In this document: positions 54,100 through 63,099 of the stretch, piece after piece
Position numbering within the stretch: the stretch's first letter is position 1
Layout of the letters: each line of letters starts with the position of its first letter
Origin: Platerodrilus igneus
Lineage: Eukaryota; Arthropoda; Insecta; Coleoptera; Lycidae
NCBI GenBank assembly: GCA_036346225.1
Contig: JARFIW010001458.1
Location: 4,030,001-4,094,000 of the forward strand
Reading direction: 5' to 3'
DNA: 64,000 nt
Program-made: the position numbers and the translations under genes
The notes under the pieces: model-generated
Told to the model about the DNA's origin: nothing
The model's database searches: none
The model's input: the letters and a program-made list of their open reading frames with translations, nothing else

Positions 54100-55600
54100 G
54101 TTGAGCTGTATTCTACTTAGAGCGTCTACGTTATTATTATAAATTCCATTTTTATATATAATTTCGTAATCGTATTCTTCTAATCGGATTCTCCATCGTT
54201 GTTGTTTTGAATTTGGTTCTTTAAGTTTGCATAGCCATACTAATGGTCTATGACCGGTGTATATGTAAAATTTTTGTCCGTATAGGTATGATCTAAAATA
54301 TTTTGTTGTCCAAATTATGGCTAACAGTTCTTTCTCTATCGTGCTATATTTTTGTTCAGTTTCGTTTGGGGTTCTGGATGCGAAGCTGATGGGTTTATTG
54401 CTACCTACTTTTCCTTGGCTTAATACTGCGCCTAATGCTACATTTTATGCGTCTGTCGTTAATATGAATGGTTTCGAAAAGTCCAGGTATTCTAATACGA
54501 TGTGATTTGTTAATATACTCTTAATTTTATTTTACGGCTTTAACGAATTCCGGTGTGTGTTCATTTTTGTTTCCCTTTTTTAAACAATTTGTCAGGGGCT
54601 TGGTTATCTGAGCATAACCTCTAATAAATTTGCGGTAGTAACCACTAAGTCCTAGAAATCCTTTGATTTCCTTGTTTGTTTTTGGTAGAGGGTAATTTGG
54701 TACTGCATTTGTTTTGTTGGGGTTCGGCATAACTCCTTGGGGTGTTATTACATGTCCTAAATATGATACTTTTTTTTGTAAAAATTCGCTCTTGTCTAGT
54801 TGTACTTTAAAATGTGCTTTCGTCAGTCGTTCAAATACTTCTCTTAACCTTTCTATATGCTCTACTAATTATGTTGAATAAACTATGATGTCGTCTAGGT
54901 ACACAAGACATTTTTCGTTGTGTATTCCACGTAGTATACTGTCCATAACTCGTTGATAAGTAGCGGATGCGTTCTTTAATCCAAATGGCATTCGTTTAAA
55001 TTCTTAATGTCCCCTAGGTGTGCTGAATGCTGTTTTCGGTGTATCTTTCTCATCCATTTGTACTTGATGGTATCCCGAGGCGAGGTCTAATTTTGAAAAA
55101 TATTGGCATTTACCTAATTTATCTAAAATTTCGGTTATATTGGGTAGTGGATATTTGTCGTCTACCGTTTTTTCGTTTAGCTTTCTATAGTCTATTACCA
55201 TTCGATATTTTTTCTTTTCTGATACGTCTAGTTTCTTAGGTACTATTAATACTGGGCTGCTCCATGGTGAGTTGGAGTGTTGTATGATATCTTGGTCTAA
55301 TAAGTCTGATACTTGTCTGTCAGCTTCTTCTTGGCTTGCGTGAGGTAGTCTGTATGCTTTTGTAAAGATCGGTTTGTTATCCGTTAGTTCGATATTATGC
55401 TTAACTGTGTTGGTAAATGTTAGGGGTATTCCTTCACAATGGAATATGTCACGATATTTGAAACATAAATTTTTAATTGCTCTTTGCTTTTCGTGGTTGA
55501 TGTCGGTATTAAAGCGAATGTTACTTAAATTCTCTCTTAACATTTGGTTGTGTTCTACGGGGTTGTAATCGTCTTCCAAATTTTCATCTATTTGCATCTC
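54100..55600 (-). pseudogene. errantivirus-like reverse transcriptase and RNase H
   Basis: The frame 55597-55004 (197 codons) holds SPWSSPVLIVPKK, YRMVIDYRKLN and FSKLDLASGYHQ (catalytic Asp). After one stop come [16 protein letters not shown] and [12 protein letters not shown] (the catalytic Asp pair, about 54905). Frame 54730-54527 covers KEIKGFLGLSGYYRKFI. RNase H follows near 54480 (ILTTDA) and 54330 (EKELLAIIW). A segment normally T-D-H-x-P-L reads T-G-H-R-P-L here, losing an acidic residue. The end is NNVDALSRI, typical of Ty3/Gypsy RNase H. Confidence 0.75.
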
Positions 55601-56119
55601 GTTAAAATTTAATTTTTCTACGTTAATTGGGTTGGTTAATGATAGTTCTACGGGGTAGTCATTTCAGTTTAAAATTGTCGTAGTGGCGCAATTATCTTTT
55701 ATTTGTGCTAATGCGGTTGGGGTCTCTACTCTGTTAAAATGTTATATGATTTATTATTCCTATGTTATTTTTGAGTTTACTGGGATTTTTACTTTTTTTT
55801 CCGTTCGGGGTTCTATCGTGTATTTTTGTTCGGTTTGGGTATTTTGAAATTTAATGGGGGATTCTTCCGTGTTTTGTTCTCAATAAGCGATTTTTTATGT
55901 CAATGTTGGCTCCTAATTTAGAAGGTCCATTCCGATTAGTCCGTCATATTTATCGTTGAATTCGAAAATACAAAATTTGTGTTTCATTTTACATTGAATG
56001 TTCTCGGTAAGGGTATATTAGCTACGAATTGGTGTAATGTCGTTTGATGGGCTGTTTTAATTTTGAATGGCTCTCTTTCTACATAATCTAAATAATGTTT
56101 CATCACGGTTCTGGGGCTA

Positions 56120-56175
56120 ATTAATGTTTTGAGGATCCGGTATCGATTAATAGTTTAAGTTCGGCATGGGGTATT
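56120..56175 (-). pseudogene. errantivirus-like aspartic protease motif
   Basis: The minus strand encodes LKLLIDTGSSK, the D-T-G active site, between Gag and RT. Flanking frames are broken. Confidence 0.6.
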
Positions 56176-56499
56176 TCTATATAGGGTAGTACTAAGTGAT
56201 TTATGTTATTTAAATTTATTAAGTTTGGTCGTTTATAAAACGGTCTATCTGAAAATTTGAACACGCGTTTTCTTCGTCGTCTTCACCCTAATTTTGGCAT
56301 GGTTCGTCACATTTGTAATTTTCTGAATGGTTCGGTTCATTGTTTGTACTGGAGTGAATGTAATTATTCTGGTCATTATCAAATTCTTCTACTTCTTAAT
56401 GAAATAGTTTTTCTGATGTAAAGTTTTGTTTTTGGTTATTAATTGGTCGAATCTGCGTTTTTTTTTGTATTTGGTCCGGTGTTACCAGATGAGGTATCC

Positions 56500-57398
56500 A
56501 TAGGTGTGGGTTTATAATAACTATTAGAGTTGTTGTTATTATTTGTCTTTGGGTATTTCTAATAGGGTTCGCGCTGAATGCTAGTCTTTGTTAGTTTACG
56601 TTTTGGTTGAATCTTGGTATGAATGCTGGTTTCGTAAAATTTGGGTTAAACGTTGGTTTTGGAAATTGTTTATATTGATTATTAAAATTCGAGTTATTAA
56701 AATTCGGATTACTACTTCGCGGTTGGTTTGTTTGTGCATTGAGTGGTATGAATTTTGTTTGGGTGATTGTTTGTCTCGCGGCTTGTATAGTTTTTATTGG
56801 TGAATAACTTTTATTCGCATTGGGGTTGTATAGTCTGTTTTGGTAATACATTACATATTCTTCTTTTATTATCATATTCATGGCTTCCTCTAAGTCCTGG
56901 GGACGTTGGAATCTGATTTTGTCTGATAGTCGTTCTGGTAGTGCATTTATATAGACGTTCCGTGCCATTTCGTCATACATCTTTGATTTTAAATGTCTGA
57001 TATTTTGGTCGGTTTTTTTAATTTTTTATTTCGTTCAGATTAAACTTCTTACATCTTGGCATTTCATTCCGAATTGGTACGGGGATTGGTTATTTTTCAT
57101 TCTAAAGTTTATTAAGTCGCGTACTAGGCATTTCACTTTGATCGCCAATATATGCTATTAATATGCGTTTAAAGTACTCCCATTGTTCTAAATCATCTCG
57201 ACTGGCTATTAGTGTTAGTGCCCGTCCGGTCAGTTTACTTATTATTAAGGGTAAGGGTAATACGTTGCTTTCATTGTCTCCAGGTGTGTAGAAAATTTTC
57301 AAAAATATATTGATTGATGCAATAAAATTTACTAAAAGGGCTTGATCCCCGTTAAAGATCGGGATTATCTCGAGGTAAATTTTTATATCCAAACTCAT
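56500..57398 (-). pseudogene. errantivirus-like Gag
   Basis: Starts at ATG 57398 (MSLDIKIYLEIIPIFNGDQA). The I-P-x-F-N-G-D/x-A-x-L-x-x-F-I block is the usual N-terminal capsid signature in errantiviruses and relatives. Frame 57398-57102 continues through LTGRALTLIASRDDLEQWEY. The second frame, 56980-56591, holds ARNVYINALPERLSDKIRF and an Asn/Gln/Pro-rich tail (NNSNFNNQYKQFPKPTF), the low-complexity end common in this group. No zinc knuckle seen. The break between the two frames is near 57050. Confidence 0.7.
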
Positions 57399-57399
57399 T

Positions 57400-57770
57400 A
57401 TTGCCGAGGGTTGTTCTAATAAATAATAGTTGCGTTTGATCTCAATTAATTTTAAATTTTTGTAAAAATTGGGATTTATTTTGCGGTTTGTATTGTTACT
57501 TTTTAGTTGAGTTTATTAATTTTTAGTTTAGATTGCGTCGGGTTAATTGTTATTTTTAGCTTAACTCGTTTTAGGTTATTAAAAATTGAGTTGCTTGTTT
57601 TTATACTCAAGTATACGGTGATGTAATCTGGATTGAGGGATTTATGCTCGGTAACGTCTCTGTTAATTGTTGTATCCTTGAATCCGTTTATTTTTACTTT
57701 GCGAATGTTATTTTTATTGTAGGTTTACTTTTTGAAAGGTTTCAAAGTGAATAACTTCTCTCGGTAGTCA
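57400..57770. other. leader region of the errantivirus-like element, no LTR found
   Basis: AT-rich. No TGG-initiated primer-binding site or copy of the left-end sequence near 50500-50870 that I could find. Confidence 0.35.
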
Positions 57771-57772
57771 GT

Positions 57773-58072
57773 TCACTTTGTTCGCGCTAGTTGAAACATT
57801 TTTAATTTTGTTGATTTAATTACGTCTGTTATACTTATATCTTCTTTGTGGGTGTGGTAATTGATAACTGTGTCTAAGATGTTTCCTGTCTCGTCACCTT
57901 GCGTGTAAAATATAGAATTGCAAGCTTCCGTCATTGCGTTGTTTAATGTTGCATAAAAGTTTCCTTTTATACTTAATACAGTGTTACTTTTGTCCACTGG
58001 AGGTGTAATTTCAATATCTGTGAATGCTTTGGTATAATTAAATATGCAATTATACTTTATTTGATTTTTCAA
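57773..58072 (-). CDS. 99-codon ORF of unknown function upstream of gag
   Basis: Open from ATG 58072 to TGA 57773, with normal protein-like composition (ITPPVDKSNTVLSIKGNFYA, then AMTEACNSIFYTQGDETGNI). It lies 375 bp upstream of gag on the same strand, but it is intact where gag and pol are full of stops. It may be a separate gene, a captured exon or an unrelated mobile-element protein. I do not recognise the family. Confidence 0.4.
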   Translation of the reverse strand: MKNQIKYNCIFNYTKAFTDIEITPPVDKSNTVLSIKGNFYATLNNAMTEACNSIFYTQGDETGNILDTVINYHTHKEDISITDVIKSTKLKMFQLARTK

Positions 58073-58661
58073 AAAGGTTTTATTTAGCTTGTGATAATTT
58101 AAAGGCGTCTTTCTTATAATTAATTACCTCGTCTTAAAGTATTTAATCATACAATGTCACGTTTAATAATTGTTTCGTTTTACGGTTGCGATATGCGTTT
58201 TCAGTAGCGTGGATATTTATAAAGCTGCATAAGGTTATATTTAGATATTTCCGTATTAATAAATATTTGCGATGCGTGGTTTTAAATAGCTTTTGTAAAG
58301 TTAATGATAAACGTTTTCTTGAATTGTTTTATAATTGGATGTATTCGTATTGAGGTATCTTTGTATTCGTCGCGTTGAGTGAATAATGTTTTATAAGAGT
58401 TTTTGGTCGTAATCTATATGCTTTGCTTTAATTAATAATGATTTAATGGTTTAAGTTAATACTAGATTGCAAGGTGCGTTTCTATAATTTATAAAGTGCG
58501 ATAAAGTTTGGGTTATTAAATCATACGTTTTCAATGATGAGACTCGGATTTGGATTTACTAAGCGTTTAGTAGCGTTAGAGTTTTTTACCTGAGGGCAAT
58601 AGTATCTTCTTTTGCTATAGTATAAAGGTACCTTTGAACTTATATTATTGTAATAGCTTCA

Positions 58662-58757
58662 ATTACTTTATAAGATAGTTAGAAACTAGTCTACTCTGAC
58701 GAGGCTCCAAGAAAGTCAAAACCGGTCAATGGAGGTTTCTTTCCCTTATGAAGTAAT
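58662..58757 (+). ncRNA. hammerhead-ribozyme-like hairpin, probably inactivated
   Basis: The core CTGACGA (58696-58702) is followed by a short stem II (GGCT with AGTC, one G-U pair), then AAAAC where GAAAC is expected, then CGGTC with a GUC-type cleavage position (58725-58727). Flanks form stem I: AGAAAC (58681-58686) pairs GTTTCT (58735-58740), the inner stem TCTACT pairs AATGGA with one mismatch, and ATTACTTTATAAG (58662-58674) pairs CTTATGAAGTAAT (58745-58757). The palindrome ACCGGT in place of a normal stem III would suit the dimeric form described for short-stem-III hammerheads. The essential G12 reads A (TCGAAA to TCAAAA), consistent with CpG decay. Confidence 0.6.
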
Positions 58758-58915
58758 AGTTGAGTAATAGTTTTATTAATGGCTATACAACTATTAGCTC
58801 GATTTGTATTCGTAAATATGTTTTTATTATTTATATAAAGGGTTATTTACAGATACATCTTAGTAATCTTTTGTTGTGCACAAATTTTTCAGTTTGCGGA
58901 CTGCAAATATCTTGT

Positions 58916-58917
<2 letters not shown>

Positions 58918-58971
<54 letters not shown>

Positions 58972-58995
58972 TGTGTGTGTGTGTGAGTGTGTGTA
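58918..58995. repeat. (TA)n(TG)n microsatellite
   Basis: TA repeats followed by TG repeats with small interruptions, about 35 bp outside the left Penelope end. A frame that crosses it encodes only Tyr-Ile and Val-Cys repeats and is not a gene. Confidence 0.95.
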
Positions 58996-59029
58996 AAGAT
59001 AATAATGTATGGACTGGATTAATTTGCTA

Positions 59030-59885
59030 GTATAATAAATATATTAAAGAACCAGTCAGTTAATTGTCAAATTAATAAAATATTTTTATGCATTCAAGCT
59101 TTTGATAATATTTATTATCTTCATCAGGAATCTACTAATTAGCATGAAAATTATTATCTATAAAACAACTAGAGCTACCTATGATAGTGAGTTAGATTAA
59201 AGAAAATTTTTAGATAATAGACACTAAAACTACGGATATAAAATACAACATGGTATAAGGACTAGGACGATCATAATAATAAATTAATGTACTTAAATAT
59301 TAGGCGTGTGCCATAAATGAATTACAAGATGATAATGCAACAGACAGTTGATAATAAATGATAAATAGAAGTCGTTAAAATGTAAATATAAGCGAATGGT
59401 AAAGAGATCAAATTGTCGTTTAAATAATGTACAGGAAGAGCTATACTAATGTTTCTGTTAATTAAAACTACTATTTAATTACAGACAGAAGGTAAGAGTA
59501 GATGTTACTGAGATTTTGTGTGTCTGTTTTTTTGTTTAACCGATTTTCAATCTTATAAATAATCACCATTTCCAGAAATAACCTTTGTCGATAGTGTTTT
59601 TTTCTGAACCTAATTTTTGTGTTGGCGTAGTCCATGGAGTGACCAGCCTGTATTACGTGTGCGGTCAAAACACACGATTTCACATCTTTTTTACAGTCAC
59701 TTTTCTGTAAAGCGAGTCTGGCAGATAACCACCTAGACGTTTGTACAACATATGTCTTATGACAATTCAGACATGGGACTTCATAGACTACACCAGATTC
59801 TTGTTCAAGTGGAATGCGATCTATAACTTTAAAAAATATATTGTTAATAGCTAGTACAGTTTTGTTAGCAGTTCTAACATTTTGA
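59030..59885 (-). pseudogene. Penelope-like element, 3' part with GIY-YIG endonuclease (left copy)
   Basis: On the minus strand from about 59885: NVRTANKTVLAINNIFFKVI, IPLEQ, then the GIY-YIG-type endonuclease: SGVVYEVPC, C-x-x-C, KTYVVQTSRWLSARL, CVLTAHVIQAGHSMDYANTK and KHYRQRLFLEMVIIYK. It ends NIYSYLLSVI at about 59471, and a 3' UTR runs to 59030. The reverse transcriptase half is absent (5'-truncated). The catalytic pair G-V-V-Y ... K-T-Y-V-V is the Penelope variant of GIY-YIG. The frame is open through most of the domain. The 3' UTR has a hammerhead-like core at 59099-59127. Confidence 0.78.
59099..59127 (-). ncRNA. hammerhead core remnant in the left Penelope 3' end
   Basis: Minus strand: CTGATGA, then a 7-bp stem II (GATAATA with TATTATC), then AAAA where GAAA is expected. 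The right copy keeps GAAA at the matching place. Stems I and III are not convincingly formed. Confidence 0.4.
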
Positions 59886-60036
59886 AATTTTTTTGATTAA
59901 TGTGCTATTTTTTATACTGGGTTAAAGAAAAGGGTTACATTGTTGTCTCATCATACTCTAAGTCTGCCAGACTCACTTTACATAAAAATGTCTGTAAAGG
60001 AGGTATCAAATCGTGTGCTTTGGTCGCACACGTTGC

Positions 60037-60047
60037 AGAGACTGGTC
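60037..60047. repeat. 11-bp SINE target duplication, left
   Basis: AGAGACTGGTC, identical to 60348-60358. The homologous place in the left Penelope copy (CAGGCTGGTCAC on the minus strand) has the site once and without the SINE. Confidence 0.92.
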
Positions 60048-60347
60048 TGGCGGCTCCGTGGCGTAGTTGGTATATGTGTGACTACTACACCCAACGTCCC
60101 GGGTTCGAATCCCCACACGGTCCACTTGAAAAATGTTAGGCGAGCATTTTTCAGAAAAATACACCCTCGTTCGGATCAGAGGTAAAATGGAGGTCCCGTG
60201 TGTGTGTTGTCACGCACGTTAAAGATCTCTACTTTGCTTGAAACAGCAAGGGTTCGGACAAACTCCAAATTTTTCAAGTTAAAAAGTACTCGCTTCCTGG
60301 CCAATGTAGTACCTTCGGGTGGAACAATAGACAATCACATGTAAGGT
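60048..60347 (+). repeat. tRNA-derived SINE, complete copy
   Basis: A 300-bp insertion bounded by an 11-bp perfect target duplication. The head contains pol III box A TGGCGTAGTTGG and box B GGTTCGAATCC in tRNA-like spacing, with a CACACGGTCCA acceptor-like end. The body follows (TTGAAAAATGTTAGGCGAGC, CCGTGTGTGTTG, TTAAAGATC, GGCCAATGTAGTACCTTCGG), with a short AT-containing tail and no poly(A). Other copies: 5235-5445 and 47901-48187. It is a nonautonomous element presumably mobilised by a LINE; I see no shared 3' end with the LINE in this window. Confidence 0.9.
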
Positions 60348-60358
60348 AGAGACTGGTC
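60348..60358. repeat. 11-bp SINE target duplication, right
   Basis: AGAGACTGGTC, identical to 60037-60047. Confidence 0.92.
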
Positions 60359-60877
60359 ACTCCATGGACTATGCCAAATAAAAATTAAGTTTAGAGAGAA
60401 ACACTATCGGAAAAGGTTATTTCTAGAAATGGTGGTTATTTATAAGACCGAAAATCCGTTAAATAAGAAAACTGTCCCACAAAATCTTAGTAACATCTAC
60501 TCTTACCTTCTGTCTGTAATTAAAGAGTAATTTTTAATTTTTAGGAACATTACTATAGCTCTTACCTGTATATTATTTTAACGACAATTTAAACTAGTTT
60601 ACCATTTGCTAATATTTACAAATTTACGAATCTTATTTATCATTTACTATCAATTGTCTGGTGCATTAATCTCTTGTAAATCATTTATTGTACACACCTG
60701 GTATATAAGTACATTTATTTATTATTATGATCGTCCTAGTCCTTATATGATGTTGTATTTTACATTTGTAGTTTCAATGTCTAGTGTTTAATAGTTGTTT
60801 GTTTATTAATTTAACTCACAATCGTAAGTAGCCTAGTTGTTTTATAGATATTTATTTTTATACCTATTTGTAGATTC

Positions 60878-60907
60878 CTGATAGAGATAATAAGTTTTAT
60901 CGAAAAA
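60878..60907 (+). ncRNA. hammerhead core remnant in the right Penelope 3' end
   Basis: CTGATAG, a stem II made of GATAA and TTATC, then GAAAA. Here the GAAA box is kept but the CTGATGA box is altered (CTGATAG). The left copy has the reverse, so the common ancestor probably had both. Confidence 0.4.
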
Positions 60908-60973
60908 TTGAATGCATAAAAAAACGTTTTATTAATTTGACAATTAACTGCTTCCCTAATATATTTATTATAC

Positions 60974-61031
<58 letters not shown>
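60974..61031. repeat. (TG)n(TA)n microsatellite
   Basis: TG repeats followed by TA repeats, directly joined to the right Penelope end. Confidence 0.95.
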
Positions 61032-61032
<1 letters not shown>

Positions 61033-61540
61033 ATATGATAACGCCGTACTCGGTGTAATGAAAGTTTTACTGAACGCCACCGCTTTGTGTTCTCACTTCA
61101 TTCTTTTACTAATTTTATTATTATGCCACGGCTAGCCCATTTTAATCTACACAGAGTGCACAACGATACGATGATCAATTTTCTGTTTTCACCCCTTTAT
61201 GATTATTCGTTTGAATTGATAAAACGAAGTCAATTAGTTTCATATAATGAAAAGAAATATTATTTACAATTTTTGAAATTCTTTAAATACACTCCTCAAT
61301 CAATCAATATCATATGTATCATTTATCCCAAAATTTATATACTTTGAATTCAATCTAAAGTCACCAAAAACTACACCCTTACAAAAAAATCTGGAACGTT
61401 CTAGACCTCTTTATGATATATTACGTAAGTTTAACGTATGCAACGTTTGTTGTTGACTTCATTACAAGTTTGGATAAATTGAATAAATTCAGTATTAAAA
61501 ATTTAAATTGAAAAAATATCATAAAATTAAATAGATCTGA
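61032..61540. other. no recognised feature; one 86-codon ORF
   Basis: The plus frame 61087-61347 is open but AT-rich and hydrophobic, with no family signal. Probably chance. Confidence 0.35.
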
Positions 61541-62821
61541 CCTGTGATATGTTGTTCGTGTTGTGGATCAACACTCCTTTGCTGTCTTCAATCGCCTACC
61601 AATGCTCTGCTTAGTTGAACCAGTATTTGAGTACAGTTACCCCTCGTTTTCCAAAAAATTACCTAGTGCTTCTTTATTTTATATTTGTCTGCAAATGCTT
61701 TGAATCTCTTCTCTTAAATACTTTCGACGCAGCTTAGAATTGTATCAGAATTGTACCAAAACTCAATTATAATTGCCCCTCTAGAATCCAGAAGTGTTAT
61801 TGTCGACGCCGACTTAAAATATTATGCTCGACACAGACTTGAAGTGTCCAGTATTATTGTCGACGCAAATTTAAAGCTCTATTGTTATAAATATTTAATT
61901 TAAATTAATTACCCAAATTCTACTCACCTTTTCTATAAAAAAAACGGCAAAAACTCTTCGTAATTGTTGCATGATTTTCACAGTAACTTGAACTTGATAT
62001 TCTATTATAGTTTATTTATTTTACGCGTGGATGTTTGGTTATCGGTGTAGCGCTTCGACGCGCATCAGTTGTCAACTGACGTGTTATCACTGCTCTGTGT
62101 TAAATACCCTCTTCCCACTACATGTGGGCTTGGTTTTCAAGCAGTTCTGCAGCTTATATCTCAACCAACCAGGCCCTGTCTTCAACATTCCCTGCATTTT
62201 GAAGTGCTTTCTGATGTTGTTTTGTGTAGATATCGCCTTTTTCAATAATTGTACAAAATAAATTATGTAACTTTAATGCTGTTTTCGTTTGTGTATTTAT
62301 GCATTTTTTAAAACTGCGTTTTCTTATCAAAGCGCTTATTGTTTCCGCGCAATTGCATAAAGCTCTACTGCGTTTTTGTTTTATAACTAATTAGAACACT
62401 TCTAAACGTATGTTTCATTACATGTACGATTATTTCTCTTCTGTATACGCGTTCTATTGTTGAAAGATATGCTTACTGGTATTACTTAAAATTAATAACG
62501 GTCTATATACAGAGTGTTAAATGCTTGCTATTTACATAATGTATGAATTACCTATTTTCTGCTACATACGCGTTCTATTGTTGTAAGATATGCTTACGTG
62601 CATCGTTTAAAGTTAATTACGGTCCATATACAGGGTGTTAGATCCTTGCTATTTACATAATGTATAAATTACCTATTTTTTTGCTGAATAAATGCAGTTT
62701 GCTGATTCCTATTGCTTTTTATTGTTGCTACACGACCCTTACTACCCAATACACCTCTAAACAACCCATTATCACAGCATTATTCCCTCAAATTAAAATA
62801 TAAAACTTTAGAACAATGACA
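61541..62821 (+). repeat. LTR (right part supported), element on plus strand
   Basis: The segment ends ...AACAATGACA at 62821. After TTTT, a clear primer-binding site starts at 62826. A polyadenylation-like GAATAAATGC lies near 62682. The left boundary is not determined; 61541 is only a guess. GTCGACGC(C/A) motifs repeat near 61800-61870. Confidence 0.45.
62446..62687 (+). repeat. 121-bp tandem duplication inside the LTR
   Basis: Two adjacent units (62446-62566 and 62567-62687) share TACGCGTTCTATTGTTG, AAGATATGCTTAC, ATATACAG(A/G)GTGTTA, and GCTATTTACATAATGTAT(G/A)A. They differ at scattered positions. Repeated blocks upstream of a poly(A) signal are common enhancer-like features of LTRs. 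Confidence 0.8.
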
Positions 62822-62825
62822 TTTT

Positions 62826-62843
62826 TGGCGCCCAACGTGAAGT
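62826..62843 (+). promoter_or_regulatory. tRNA-Lys-type primer-binding site
   Basis: TGGCGCCCAACGTGAAG lies four bases after the LTR end. The first 13 bases fit the tRNA-Lys primer site of many insect Ty3/Gypsy elements (from memory). The plus-strand internal region then lasts only about 250 bp before minus-strand RT coding begins, so this element is truncated or its LTR and leader abut another element. Confidence 0.65.
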
Positions 62844-63099
62844 TAAACACACATTGGTCTATAAATTCTTATATTTTTATTTTATTTTAGAAATCTAACT
62901 CTCCCTTTATTAATCCCCTATTTACATCTACCTAATCTTATACTTATGTCCTATTTTACTACCCTATTCATACCTATACCTATTCTTATACCCGTATCTT
63001 GTTTTACTACTCTATGTATGCCTATACCTAAATTTATTTTACATTTTTTTTACTCATTTAATTGTGTCCCTTTGTATGGGTGTTAATTAAATATATTTA

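Larger units (their letters stand above)
50850..57400 (-). mobile_element. errantivirus-like (env-containing Ty3/Gypsy) element, decayed
   Basis: On the minus strand the order is Gag (57398-56500), protease (about 56150), reverse transcriptase and RNase H (55600-54100), integrase (53700-52750) and Env (52745-51200). Many stops interrupt all genes. A purine tract CGGGAGGGG followed by TTACATATCCCCC near 50850-50865 could mark the start of the 3' LTR. I found no matching 5' LTR to the right of gag, so the LTRs are missing or too diverged to see. Confidence 0.75.
59890..60974 (+). pseudogene. Penelope-like element, 3' part (right copy), interrupted by a SINE
   Basis: The copy starts near 59890 and reads outward: KGYIVVSSYSKSARLTL, then CALVAHVAETG up to 60047. 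The SINE occupies 60048-60347. Coding resumes after the duplicated target with HSMDYAK, LFIRP and ILVTSTL-type remnants, and the 3' UTR ends at 60974 (AATATATTTATTATACT, shared with the left copy). It is more decayed than the left copy. The two copies meet head to head near 59885-59890, both lacking reverse transcriptase. Confidence 0.78.

Noticed and set aside
58760..58996. 78-codon ORF on the plus strand
   Set aside because: Its C-terminal half is translation of a (TA)n(TG)n microsatellite (Tyr-Ile then Val-Cys repeats).
60048..60125. Possible tRNA gene (box A and box B present)
   Set aside because: The sequence continues into a conserved body shared with two other loci and is bounded by a target duplication, so it is the head of a SINE rather than a tRNA gene.
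60811..61080. 89-codon ORF on the minus strand
   Set aside because: It crosses the other microsatellite and the Penelope 3' UTR in antisense and encodes Tyr-Ile repeats.
61087..61347. 86-codon plus-strand ORF
   Set aside because: AT-rich composition and no recognisable motif; length is within chance expectation for this base composition.
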